From contig CM023532.1 of assembly GCA_013350335.1 (NCBI GenBank), forward strand, positions 91,887,383-91,951,382: a stretch of DNA of 64,000 nt, given 5' to 3'. How positions within the stretch are numbered: the stretch's first letter is position 1; each line of letters starts with the position of its first letter. This DNA comes from Chimonanthus salicifolius. Taxonomy: Eukaryota > Streptophyta > Magnoliopsida > Laurales > Calycanthaceae. The notes under the pieces are model-generated. The model was not told the origin of the DNA. It saw only the letters and a list, made by a program, of their open reading frames with translations, and ran no database searches. Shown here piece after piece: positions 1-10,440 of the stretch. The position numbers were made by a program, and so were the translations under genes.

Positions 1-136
1 AGCCATGTTATCCATATCCAACTCTAGTTATGGAGTTTGAGCCAAAATTGAAATATCTATGACCTATTCTAAGGATCCAAAAAAAGTTTGTCACACCCCG
101 CTCCTTCTACCGCCTAAACGGGGTGTGAGCCAACGC
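1..136. other. Unclassified left flank with a small hairpin
   Basis: No coding potential is visible. An inverted repeat CACACCCCG (92-100) / CGGGGTGTG (119-127) encloses an 18-nt loop just before the first LTR. It resembles the C-rich LTR termini seen elsewhere in the window and could be an eroded LTR end, but too little sequence is present to decide. Confidence 0.4.
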
Positions 137-966
137 TGTAACATCTCGGATTTTCAGTTAATTATTTTATATGAAATTACCCATTTTAATTGTGAATTTT
201 AGATTGGATTTGTATATGGATAAAGAATTGGGCCATGACCCAATTAGGACCCAATTGATTGTCGAATTGGTTTATTAAAAATTTAAATGGGTTGAATTAT
301 TTTAGTAATGCATTATGTCCAAAGAACTAATTAAAAAATTTTATGGCCGTGTATGGGATAAGTTTGGCCGAATTTAGATGTAAAAATCTATGGTTATGTG
401 CATGGGATCTTTTAAAAAGGGTGTGCATATTTTCTCAAAATAAATAAAAGAAATATCTAAATTAAAAGAAAGGCCCACGGCATTGCTATATTTATTTTTA
501 GCATTGGCCGATTGGGAGGTTGCTAGATAAGCAAGGGAGGTTGGCAATTACTGGATTAAGCAAGGGAGGTCGGCAATTACTAGATTAAGCAAGGGAGGTC
601 GGCAATTACCAATTTAAGACAAAGGGGTACACGGCATTACTATCTCAAGCATGGGCTAAATGGAAGCTTAGAAAGAGGGAAGCAAAGAGGAAGGGCAATT
701 TCTATCTTAATGCTTTCTATGTTGATCAATTGGAATTGCATAAAAGGAGAGACAAAAGGGGGGTGCACGGTTTTTACAATCCCATTGCCGAGTTTTATTT
801 CTTTCTCTCCCTCTCTCAAGTTCTCTCTCACGCCACAGAGCAAGGAAGAAGAAGATTGGAAGAGAAAGATCAAGAAGAAGAAGAAAGAGGCTAAGGAAAG
901 AAGAAAGATTGGAAGAGCAAGAAAAGGTTGGTATTCTTATTTGATAATTTATTTTGAAATAAAGAA

Positions 967-2285
967 CCATAGGGTTCGGCCATGGTGTTTGGCCGAACCC
1001 CATGGAAGAAGATTGTAGATTGGTTCAATGATTTAATGGAACGATATGATTTGTTTTGTTGGTTTATGAACATTGAAAACCATGGAACAAGATCAAAGAT
1101 GATTATGATAATTTGGAAAGGTTGATAGGATTGATCATAAGAATAGAAAAGAATGAGTGAGGTTCGGCCATGGTATATGGCCGAACCCCACCAAATATTT
1201 ATATGGATTTGAGGTTCTTGGACATTAAATCATGAGGACCGATTTATTAAATTTAAAGGACATGGGTTATACTTTGATGGAAGATTAATGGTGAATTTTA
1301 AACAAGAGTTATGGGAAATTCGAATGATAAAAACCATGGAGAATTATATTGTTTTAAAAGAGTTTAAAATGGAAGTTGGGAGGATCATGGGTTCGGCCAT
1401 GATGTATGGCCGAACTCCATGAGGTTCTTTAAGGATATAATTTATTAAGGAATTATCTTATGTATTAAGAGAATTTTTAAATGAAAACCATGGAGTTTTG
1501 ATAATCTTATTATTGAATGTTTTTAATGGATCTAAATTGATGGACAAGATCATGAACCATAGGGTTCGGCCATGGTGTTTGGCCGAACCCCATGGGGTAG
1601 TTTTGGAATGGAGATTAAAATAGGAAACTATCTAATTTTAGAATTGGTTGCTAAAATTGGAAAGCATCCAATTTTGGAAAGATGGTGTCTAAATTTGGAA
1701 ACTATCCAAGTGTGGAAGGTATTTGCTAAATTTACAAAGTTTCCAATTTGGAAGGTGTTTGCTAAAATTAGAAGCTACCTAATTAAGGACTTTCTAAATA
1801 AGGATTTTTGGAAACCATACGGTTCGGCCATGGGTATGGCCGAACCCCATGGAATTGTTTTGGTATTTTTAGTGTAAATAAATTTATGGTTATTAATTTA
1901 GAAAGTGGAGATAAGATTGGAAACAAAGGTATCATGGGTTCGGCCATGTGTATGGTCGAACTCCATGAATCAAAAATTGTGGGTTAGGCTTTGTGTTTTG
2001 TAAATAAAGTAAAAGATACAATGTATGTTATGGAATGATAGACATGGATGGCATTCTTGGTAATTATGTGAAAAATATGGAACATTAGGTTCGGCCATGA
2101 TGTAAGGCCGAACCCCATGAATTATTTTATGGACTATGTGTTTTGGATTAAAAGAAGCATGTATGGATGATTTCGAATCTAAGCAAAGAAAAAGGGCTAT
2201 GGTTATGAACAATGGCATTTTCGTAAATAGGTATGAAAAATGGTAAGCCATGGGTTCGGCCATGGTGTATGGTCGAACCCCATGG
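967..2285. repeat. Palindrome array in L1 (8 copies)
   Basis: Eight near-perfect inverted repeats occur at about 967, 1157, 1390, 1557, 1815, 1935, 2085 and 2250, spaced 120-240 bp. The core arms are GGTTCGGCCAT and ATGGCCGAACC with a 4-8 nt loop. The outer stem is CCATAG/CCATGG in most copies and GTGA/CCAC in the copy at 1157-1191. The spacer between 1611 and 1815 is made of short degenerate GGAAACTTTCCAA-like units. Confidence 0.9.
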
Positions 2286-2950
2286 GGTTTTGTTTATGGA
2301 CTTAGAACCTTGTAATCAAATGGGACTTGGTGTTGATTTATCATTATATTATAAGGTAACGGGATCTCGCAAGCGGTGTGCGATCGGTGATCGAATCTTG
2401 GACTGAAGCGCAAGAACTTGTGAACGGTCTTTGGTAGGATTCCACCTTTTTGAAACCATGGATTTTTTTTACAATGTTTCTTATCTTATATTTTGATGAA
2501 ATTATGTTTCAAAGGATTGGTTTTATATTGATTTTAAGTGCTATGTTTAATTGTATAAATAACATGTGTTGGATATATTTCAAAAGGTGATTTTCAATGC
2601 TATGTTTATGCTATAAAATAACATGTGTTTCATTGACATCTCATGCATGGCATGGGGTGAAGGATTTGGTAACCGGAGGGTCCACACTCCGTCGGGGCGT
2701 CCGAAAAACCTATGTGGTGTACCTTGATGTGTTTTTCCATCAAGAAGAAACCGGAGGGTCCACACTCCACCGGGGCGTCCGGAAGACCTATGTGGTGGGT
2801 ACATTTATGTACATGTGATGGGTGGGACTCATTGCATTAGTCATCATTGCATGGCATGGATTTTACATGGTTTTATATATTATGTTATAATATATGTTTT
2901 GTACTAACCATGTGTTAGCCATAACTGGAATACCTACTGGGCGCGTTGTT

Positions 2951-2973
2951 CTAACGCCCTACTTCTACCCTAG
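2951..2973 (+). promoter_or_regulatory. Conserved branch-point/3' splice-site-like block in L1
   Basis: CTAAC at 2951-2955 lies about 20 nt before CTACCCTAG (AG at 2972-2973), a spacing and sequence typical of a plant branch site and acceptor. The CTAAC sits in the loop and arm of a small stem, GGGCG.GTT / AACGCCC (2939-2959). The same block recurs in every well-preserved family-1 LTR on both strands. Splicing here is inferred, not shown. Confidence 0.45.
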
Positions 2974-3466
2974 TTGATGATACAGGTAATCAGGGGAACG
3001 ATGAACATAGGACAGACCATGCATAGGAGCTTGGAAGACTTATTTTATATGTTTTGAATAAAATTACTCATGAACTTGTATTTGAGTATCCAGATTACGG
3101 AATGTAATAACTTAGATGGTTGGATGATTTATTTGATAATTATGATGTTTTAATTATGGACAAGGACTTGACGTACTTTGCTATCTGAATGGAATAGAAC
3201 TTGGTTCTATTATGATTCCGCATTTTTATGTTATGATTCCGCAGGTTATGATATTTATTCCGCAAGATTGATATTGCTATGTGTGAACCATTTTAGTGGA
3301 CTGAGTCCATGCACACATAGGGTTGGCCTGTTAAGGGTCGGACTTTGGAAGTTCGGACTTAGCTCGCGTCGTGACGTCCCGCGTTCTATCACTCTACTCT
3401 GTTCTAAAAAAAATAGGCTCTGAATTTACGGGAAGAAGCGAGTGAAAAAGGGCGGGGCGTTACTAT

Positions 3467-3478
3467 TGGTATCAGAGC
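3467..3478 (+). promoter_or_regulatory. Primer-binding site (tRNA-iMet type)
   Basis: TGGTATCAGAGC is complementary to the 3' end of plant initiator methionine tRNA and lies 2 nt after the LTR end. This placement is the standard minus-strand priming site for Ty3/gypsy and Ty1/copia elements. Confidence 0.9.
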
Positions 3479-3725
3479 GAACCCGAAACTTGAATCTCTC
3501 GGAGTAAATTAATCCGATCTCGTGCATTAATTTACTTCGTTTGACTCAGACTGATGATAGCAAAGGAAGTACAGTCAAAATAATCGGATTATCAAACATA
3601 GCGACATAGGATGTATTTCCCCAGAAACAAAACAAAATCAATTTGGAAATTTTCCCCAACAGGTAGGAATTACAAATTTTGTTTATGGAAACGAAGTCTT
3701 GATGTTTTCAATGGCTTAGGGAAAA
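3479..3725 (+). other. Leader between PBS and gag
   Basis: This 250-nt untranslated leader is closely similar to the leader of the minus-strand element M (reverse complement of about 30700-31000). Both contain GATGATAGCAAAGGAAGTAC and a TTTCCCCAGAAACAAA segment. In M this stretch forms a 73-codon ORF, but the start codon context differs here and the frame is not kept. A CCCCAACAGGTAGG near 3655-3668 resembles a splice junction. Confidence 0.6.
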
Positions 3726-4479
3726 ATGGCTCCATGGGGAAGGCACCCGACAAAACTCAAAAGGGGGTGAAGAGGAGGAACGATGTTCTCATCACGAGGA
3801 GGAACAACATTCTCATTATGAGGAGGAACAACATTCTCATCATGAAGAGGAAGAACATCAATCCCACCAAGAGGAAGAACAACAAAACAACGTACACATA
3901 CCAGCGGTACCTCCTGAATTGCAGAATCTGGTTCAATCAGTGGCTACTTCAGTGCTCCAACAACACATGAATGAGAATGGAACCACCAAGGAAAGCAATG
4001 ACAGGAGCATGGTCGGAGACTTCCACCAACAGTGCCCTCCTTACTTCAAAGGGAGAGAAGGGGCTGTCGGAGCGGAAAACTGGCTGAAGAAGATTTCACA
4101 GATTCTGACTCTATTGAATATCACGAGTCATGCTCATAAGATTTTACTGGCCACATCACAGCTGATTGATGATGCTGGTAAATGGTGGGAGGTGATAGGG
4201 AAGTAGCGATCACTTATTCCGGAAAGGGAGAGGACTGCCATGACTTGGGAGCAGTTCTCAGCTACCTTCCTGGAACATTATTTTTATGAGGAGGAGAAGG
4301 AATGCCAGACCTGGCTTTTCTATCTTTGGTACAGGGTACCATGATGGTGGCAGAGTACCACCAGGAGTTTCTCAGTTTATCTGTGTATGCATTCTATATG
4401 GTGGATACTGAGTATCGATGGGCACGGAAGTTTGAGAGGGGCCTTCGGCCAAGCATAAGGGCCAAGGTAACAATATTCA
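3726..4479 (+). pseudogene. gag: Ty3/gypsy gag (capsid region), broken and 3'-truncated
   Basis: Gag builds the virus-like particle in the cytoplasm. The likely start is the ATG at 3726. The reading frame changes in a short G run near 3762 and continues from about 3772 as a Glu/His-rich stretch of EEEQHSHH-type repeats. After this come VPPELQNLVQSV and the Retrotrans_gag core: PPYFKGREG near 4036, GKWW near 4180, then an in-frame TAG at 4204-4206, WEQFSATFLEHYF near 4246, a second frame change near 4290-4305, and VQGTMMVAEY (from about 4326) through RKFERGLRPSIRAK (to about 4467). Similarity stops at about 4479 where unrelated AT-rich DNA begins, so nucleocapsid and all of pol are absent. Family assignment rests on the motif order WxxF...VQGTM...RKFExGLR known for plant chromovirus gag. 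Confidence 0.85.
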
Positions 4480-4977
4480 GATGGTAACCTTCCAAATTTG
4501 GATGAGGGTCTCAAATTAGAGATTTTCTAAGTTTAGAAGCTGTCCAAAATCAGATGGTAACCAAAATTAAACACCTTCTATAAATAACAATTTCTAAAAT
4601 GAGACAATGTTGAGACTTTCCGTAACAGAAATTCCAACATTGAAACTTCCCAAATTTAGATCTATTTTCTAAAAATAGAATGCATCTAAATTAAACTATA
4701 TTTCCAAGATTAAACAAATCTAAATAGAGAAACTAGCTAATTTCAAAAATTTCTAAAAATAGAAGTTTCTGAAAATGACAAGTTTCTAACTTTAGAAGTC
4801 TTTCCATATTTAAATAATCTTAAGTATTTTGTTATTTTAGAAACTTCTTACCTAGGTAACATTCTAAAACACTTCTCAAAATAGAACCTTCCAATTTTAA
4901 AGAGTTGTCATAAATAGAAATTTTCTAAAATTAACATTATTTCTAAAAATACAAGATTCAATAACAGTTTTCTAAGT

Positions 4978-4995
4978 TCCTTGACAACAGTGCCA
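4978..4995 (-). promoter_or_regulatory. Degenerate tRNA-Asp primer-binding site
   Basis: The plus strand reads TCCTTGACAACAGTGCCA against the plant tRNA-Asp 3' end TCCCCGGCAACGGCGCCA. Thirteen of 18 positions match, and all five differences are C-to-T or G-to-A, as expected from decay of methylated DNA. The element therefore reads leftward from an LTR ending near 5000. Confidence 0.65.
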
Positions 4996-6147
4996 AAAAC
5001 TTCTTCGGTTTTAAATTTATACTCGTAAGCGTAGCAACTATTTATAGTATAGCATAGGAGTGCGAGGTCGAACCTTCATAGACTTAGGAAAATATTTCCA
5101 TGAAAAACATAACACTGAATTATGTAGTTTTAAGAAATTTACAAGATATGAAAATAAATCATAAACATGGAATTAATTATCTAATACAGGAAATTTAATT
5201 TTAATTTAGAAATATTCTAAAAATAGAAAACAAGTCCAAAAATAGGAACAACATCTAAAATTAGAAATTAACCATTAAAGAGACTAGTTTTCATGGAAAA
5301 TACAAAATTTAGCTAATTTCAATTAAGATGGTGGAATTAACAAAAAAATATGAATAATCTTAATCTAACTTAAAACACAAAATTAAGATGCAATTAAATT
5401 ATTTCCAACCGTGTTCCACGATTTTTTTAAGAATTTGAATTTTATAAACACTAAAGATAAAACACCTAAAATTACCTTTATACATATTTACAATGGAACT
5501 AGCTCAAAGAATCAAGGAGGCATTATTTTCCATATTTTGAAAATAAAATAAAGGCCTAGACTAAAGAGCTCACGTAAATTACCAATCATGCATTCAAATT
5601 TTTCATCCATAATTATTCTAGAAATAAGATCCGTGAACTTCATTAATTCAAGAATTCCAAATTAAACCTTAGACTAAGAAAAATTTAAACTTTTTCTCCA
5701 ACCCTAAATATTTCAGTGCACTTTTAAAAATAGGGATCTTAATAAGAGCCTTAGATTGAAGAAGAAAGTCTATTTAATCTAAATATTTCAATGCATTTAA
5801 TTTGGAAACTTTAAATTAAATCCACACATAATCTTATTAAAAGAATACAAATAAAATCAAACTTTCATCATACAATAATTGAATAATTGGAAAATCATAG
5901 ACTAATATTTCAGTACAGCTTTAATTTATTAATAAAACATGAAATTGAAATTATAACTCAATGGGATTTTTGGAATAAAAAGAATACAAAAAATACAATG
6001 GAAAATTAAAATCACCAACCTTAAGAACCCAATGTGAAAATCAAAATTTCCAAAGTCTTCTCTTCTCCTTTTCAATCCCTCTCCAAAGCACAACCCTTGA
6101 ATTTTCTTTAGTCAAGTTCAAATTCTACATGTACAGGGGAAGGGCTC

Positions 6148-6155
6148 TATTTATA
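6148..6155 (-). promoter_or_regulatory. TATA box of X LTR copy 1
   Basis: TATAAATA on the minus strand is followed by a C-rich start region. The second X copy has the same box in the same context at 35000-35007 (both lie upstream of a GTCAAATTCAAATT-like segment), which supports a real LTR promoter. Confidence 0.5.
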
Positions 6156-7440
6156 AGATTTGGGAGGAAGAATCAATGGTCAAGATCGATTGGAATTATA
6201 GATTATATTTTACTGATTACAACAAACTGCAGCGCTAGCTGCTTTTGCTTGGAACATCTGTATTTTTTTTTTTTCTGATTTCTCTGACATATGTATAAAG
6301 ATGCCTTTCTACATGAAAATGTAACACCCCGGATTTTTAAGATATCAATTTACATGAATATTGTTCATTTAAATTATGAATTAATAGAAATGGACCTTAG
6401 ATGGGTAAGGTGTTGGGTAATGACCTAATTAAGACCCAATGGTTATGGAATGGTTGTTCAATGTAGAGTAAATGGGTAAGTTACATTTATTTGGCCATGG
6501 TGGCTATTTGGGTCAAAAGGCCCAATTGGGACCTAATGGGTCGTGGTTGACTAGGTTGACCACTAAGTGAGCTCAAGTTTGATTAGGTTGGGGCTGAATT
6601 GAGTTGGAAATGGAATCAAATAATTGAGTTGATTTAAGTGAATTAAATGAGTAGAATTAAATGAGTGAGTTGAGCTAAAAGAATAAGTTGAGTTGAATGA
6701 GTTAGATTGGAAGTTATGGAGACCTTCATCTCAAGTGAGTGGAGTGGGAAGATGAGGGGTTGTAGTCATTTCAAAGACTCAAGTAAAAGCACACACGTTG
6801 GATGCATGGAATTTTATATCATGCATGAAACTCCAAATGGGAATCAATGGGACGGTTTTGGGTTACTCAAACCACATCAAGCTAGCACATGTTGGGAAGC
6901 TTGGAGGGTTTCCCTCTCAAGATGGAAACCCAAGAGCCACTCGTTGGGAGTGTTTCATCTCAAGGATGAAACCTCCAAAAGAAACTTAAATGAGGGAGGT
7001 GAAAGGACATGAGAGTTACCAAGGGGTGTCACCAAAGGACACCACCTTTGGCCAACCCTCATTAACCAAGGAAAGAGTTTTATTTCAAGTCACTCTCTCC
7101 CTTGGCCGTTTTTCCCCTCTCAAGACAAGGAACCTTGGCTGGTTGTCTCTCACACAAATCATTCCTTGGCTGATCACTCCTCAAAGAGAAAGTGGACTTA
7201 GAACAAAGGAGTTTGCATCTCAAGGTTTTATCATTCACACCCAAGGCTGAAATACTCTTTCTCTTAAATCTATACCTTGGCCGAACCACTCCAAGGACTG
7301 CATCAAGATCAGTCTTGGCTAAAGGACAAAAAGGAAGGAAGGAAAGGCTAAGGAAAGAAAGAAAAGGAACAAGCCGAAGAAAAAGAAAACCGGAGGAATC
7401 GCGGAACCGGTGAGTAATTTACTAGTTTTTGTTTATAAGA

Positions 7441-8316
7441 ACCATAGGGTTCAGCCATGGGTATGGCCGAACCCCATGGAGGAAAATTAAGGAATGTATG
7501 ATTATTTTTAAAAGAAGTAGACGAACCCCATGAAAAGATAATTGTTTGTATGTAATGGAAATAAGGATTAAGTAAATGGATAACACATTTTGGATGATTA
7601 AAGGATGGAAATAATAGATCAAGGATTAAAAAGGTGGACCAAAGATAATTAAGTGACGTTTGGCCATGAAGTATGGCTGAACCCCACTAGGGTTATTTTA
7701 TGGACTGATTTATTTTAGAGGTATGCAAAACATGAAAACCATAGGGTTCGGCCATGTGTATGGCCGAACCCCATGGACCATTTTTATGGGTTAATTGGAG
7801 TTAAAAACATGGTTAGAGATTATTAATGGTTCTATGCTTTTGATTAAGGAATCACATATGATTATCTTGGGACTTAGTATTAAGTAAGTAATCAGCCATG
7901 ATAGATGATAACAAAAGGGACAAAAATCAATATGGTGAGGTTCGGCCATGTGGTATGGCCGAACCCCACTAATGGTTATTTGGTGGACTTAGTTTCTTTT
8001 GAAGTGGTCAACTTGTAATATAATTGGTCAAATCAAAATGGAGACTTATGTATGATGGATTAAAGTAAATGAAAGGTTAAACAAGGGTTAGGCTAATGGC
8101 AATATTGTAAATATGGAATGAAAAGATCAAAGGACTTGAAGAAGGGGCCAAAACCAAAATGGTGAGGTTCGGCCATGTTGTATGGCCGAACCCCACCAAG
8201 GTGTATTTGGTGGATTGAGGTTTTTAAATGAGTTATTTGAATGGTATTGGTTAAATAAAAAGAGAGATCAAATTCAAGTGAGTGAGGTTCGGCCATGGTG
8301 TATGGCCGAACCCCAC
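7441..8316. repeat. Palindrome array in L2 (6 copies)
   Basis: Copies lie near 7441, 7660, 7738, 7936, 8162 and 8282. Those at 7936, 8162 and 8282 have a GTGAGG...CCCCAC outer stem, while 7441 and 7738 have CCATAGGG...CCCATGG. Stem pairing is kept in both types. Confidence 0.9.
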
Positions 8317-8654
8317 AAGATGGTGTTCTTGGTCTTAGACTTAATGGAAAATCAAATGGAACATGGATTGATTGGTTGATGTGTAACAAGGTAACGGGAC
8401 CACACAGAAGGGGCACGATTGTGAACGGTTTCCGGTTTAAAGCTCAAGGACACCTTAGTTGTCTTGGGTAGGATTCCTACATCATTGAAACCATGGATAT
8501 GTATTATGTACTTATGATGATTTTATTTCATGTTTGATAAGTTATTTTGGTATCAAACAATATGTTGCAATTATGGGATTTTCATGCTATGTTTTGTAAT
8601 ATTCTATAGCATGTTGGCATTTGCATCTCATGCATGGCATGGGAGGGATGGAAT

Positions 8655-8852
8655 GTAACCGGAGATCCACACTCCGTCGGGGCTTCCGTAAAGTGAGGGG
8701 TATTGTAACAGAAGGCCCACGCTCCGTCGGGGCGTCCGTAAGTCGTGAGGGGTATTTTAACCGGAGATCCACACTCCGTCGGGGCATCCGTAAAGTGAGG
8801 GGTATTGTAACCGGAGATCCACACTCCGTCGGGGCGTCCGTAAAATCGTGGG
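8655..8852 (+). repeat. Four tandem CTCCGTCGGGG units
   Basis: Four units of about 50 bp carry ACTCCGTCGGGGCRTCCGTAAAG. The CTCCGTCGGG cores start at about 8672, 8722, 8774 and 8824. One to four such units occur at this place in the other family-1 LTRs (2680, 13600, 23720, 50515, 57700 and more). Short ORFs through it on both strands are by-products of the repeat. Confidence 0.85.
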
Positions 8853-9633
8853 GGATACCTTGATGAGGAGAATTCCATCAAGAGGATACATGTGTTTGTG
8901 ATGGGTGGGACTCATTGCATATGGTAGCATGGCATGGCATTGAATCGGCATGATTATGATCTTTATTATCATGCAAGGTTTCTAGTTTTTATCTATATGA
9001 TTGGATCTCTATTATCATACACTGTTTTGGATATGATGTTTTACAAGTATGATATGGTATATTATATCTGGATTTTATATACTAACCCATGTGTTAGCCC
9101 TAATTGGAATACCTACTGGGCGCGTTGTCTAACACCCTACTTCTCCCTAGTTGATGACACAGGAAGGGAACGGAACGAGGACGTGAGTGGAGCCAAGCTT
9201 AGGAGCTTGGATGATTAAGTTATATTTTGTTTAAGTTATTCATGGACTATGTATTTGAATAGCTAGCATTCGGGATTGTGCTAACGTAGGTATATTTGCT
9301 ATGGATTGGATGGTTAATGTCTGGATATTTAAGTTATGATAAGTATGGCTAAGTGTGGGACTACTTTGCTATCTAAATTGGAATAGGATTGTTATCCTAT
9401 TGTTATTCCGCATATATGTTTTATTCCACAAGTTAACTTGAGCACGTGTGAACCATTTTAGTGGACTTGGCCCACGGACACGTATGGTTGGCCAGTTAAG
9501 GGTCGGACTTTAGAAGCTCGGACTTAGCTCGCGTCGTGACGTCCCACTCTCTCTCACTTTTCTATTCAAAGAAAAAAAAATAGACTCTGATTTTTCGGAA
9601 AGGAAGTGAAAAAGGGCGGGGCATTACAGAAAA

Positions 9634-10440
9634 TGTTGTTGTGTTGTCTGCTGATTTTGTTTTCTTTATCTTGCCACCTTGCTCAACAATTTCTATTTGC
9701 TGGATAGCCTCAGAATGGACCCTTGAAAAATAATCTGAAAACCATCCAATTTCTATTTGCTGGATAGCCTCAGAATGGACCCTTGAAAAATAATTTGAAA
9801 ACCATCCATTTGTTCCATTCATGGTATTCTTACTAGCGAGTAGTAACACTCAGGAGCCTTTCTTAATTCCCCTCATGCTCAAACATGACAATTTGAGATG
9901 TCAACTTGTGACTAGTTAATCCCATATATGATACCAAGTTCATTGATTTGTCTGACCACTGCAGCTCGTGGTTCAATATTTGGTTAGAGCCGGTCCACCC
10001 AAACAGTTTTCTTCAACAACACATGTCACTTATTCGTGTCAATGTATTGATTTCCTTTGCATAGCACATGTGTGAATGCAACAACTTAAAAATATGGTGC
10101 ATTGCACTTAAATGTCTATGAGCAACGACTGTATATGGCTCTATGCAAGCATATGTCCTCAACCTCTTTCTTTGCTGGAAACCACTTTGAATAGCCCATT
10201 TCTCCCATCAGAGAAGGTCCACTGATAACATGACACAGCGATGTTTTGATATGCTGGCTGATTTCTTTTTGCAACATTAACATAAATCTTTTAATTTCTT
10301 TTTGCCACGTTGCTTGCTTCTGCTTGCTTGAGTTCTTTCTCCAGGCTCTCAATATTATGATCTCTCGTGTACAGTCAGACCCAATGAGTAAATGGGTAAC
10401 TCAAATCTTCTGAGCCTTATTTGTGGGCTCTGGGCTTTTC
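9634..10440 (-). pseudogene. Possible captured gene fragment, much decayed
   Basis: Read on the minus strand, this interval gives protein-like runs in shifting frames with several stops: a charged coiled-coil-like stretch ending near 10305, one containing PRAAVVRQINELG near 9950-9970, and WFSNYFSRVHSEAIQQIEI twice (a 60-bp in-frame duplication, 9689-9808), followed by EQGGKIKKTKSADNTTTF. I do not recognise the protein. The interval lies in the U3 or interior side of the X element, so capture of a host gene piece or a decayed TE protein are both possible. A BLASTX search would decide. Confidence 0.3.
9689..9808. repeat. 60-bp tandem duplication
   Basis: Two adjacent 60-bp units (9689-9748 and 9749-9808) are identical except for one base (TAATCTG versus TAATTTG). 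The period is a multiple of three and keeps a minus-strand frame open through both. Confidence 0.95.

Larger units (their letters stand above)
137..3464 (+). mobile_element. Family-1 Ty3/gypsy 5' LTR (L1)
   Basis: This 3.33-kb LTR starts TGTAACATCTCGG and ends GGGGCGTTACT, a decayed TTACA. It is followed at once by a tRNA-iMet type primer-binding site, which fixes both its 3' boundary and plus orientation. The block order matches the other family members: U3 with a TATA-like CATAAAAGG near 739, a purine-rich exon about 840-930, eight palindromes (967-2285), ACTCCGTCGGGGCGTCCG repeats (about 2670-2800), the CTAAC...TAG block (2951-2973) and the conserved end block (about 3280-3464). The internal region right of it keeps only a leader and broken gag, so this is the 5' LTR of a truncated element. 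No TSD can be tested because the other end is missing. Confidence 0.85.
4480..6319 (-). mobile_element. Minus-strand LTR remnant of a tRNA-Asp primed element (X, copy 1)
   Basis: This AT-rich segment lacks family-1 blocks. On the minus strand it has a TATA box (6148-6155), a long leader, the motif GAGTGCGAGGTCGAACC written on the plus strand near 5060 (shared with 12085), then an LTR end followed by a degenerate tRNA-Asp primer-binding site (4978-4995). That PBS is characteristic of the Ogre/Tat/Athila branch of Ty3/gypsy. Bases 4480-4977 would be the start of its interior: they are full of short TTCTAAAAATAGAA-type units with no coding sequence. The copy is interrupted by the solo LTR at 6320. 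About 5500-6200 is clearly similar to 34413-35010, a second copy. Confidence 0.55.
7410..9150 (+). other. Predicted LTR intron in L2
   Basis: A strong donor AACCG^GTGAGT (GT at 7410) follows a purine-rich stretch of AAGGAAAGAAAGAAAAGG type. The matching acceptor is CTAACACCCTACTTCTCCCTAG (AG at 9149-9150). The 1.74-kb interval contains all six palindromes and the four CTCCGTCGGGG repeats of this LTR. Equivalent donor and acceptor sites exist in other copies, for example 55439/58279 and, on the minus strand, 33686/31487. Splicing is inferred from sequence only. Confidence 0.4.
6320..9628 (+). mobile_element. Solo family-1 LTR (L2) with TSD GAAAA
   Basis: The 3.3-kb LTR runs from TGTAACACCCCGG to GGGGCATTACA and is flanked by perfect 5-bp duplications GAAAA (6315-6319 and 9629-9633). 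No internal region is present, so it is a solo LTR left by LTR-LTR recombination. It inserted into the X element: the X sequence reads straight on from 6319 to 9634. It holds the complete block order and is one of the best reference copies for the family. Confidence 0.92.

Noticed and set aside
967..1005. Palindromes as microRNA precursors or MITEs
   Set aside because: The stems (about 17 bp) are too short for typical plant miRNA precursors, and there is no constant flanking TSD around each unit as expected for separate MITE insertions.
8587..8881. ORFs with TLRRGVRKTYVG / GRPDGVWTLR repeats here and at 2580, 17839, 23661, 31604, 50402
   Set aside because: They are translations of the CTCCGTCGGGGCGTCCG tandem repeat; frames are not conserved between copies.
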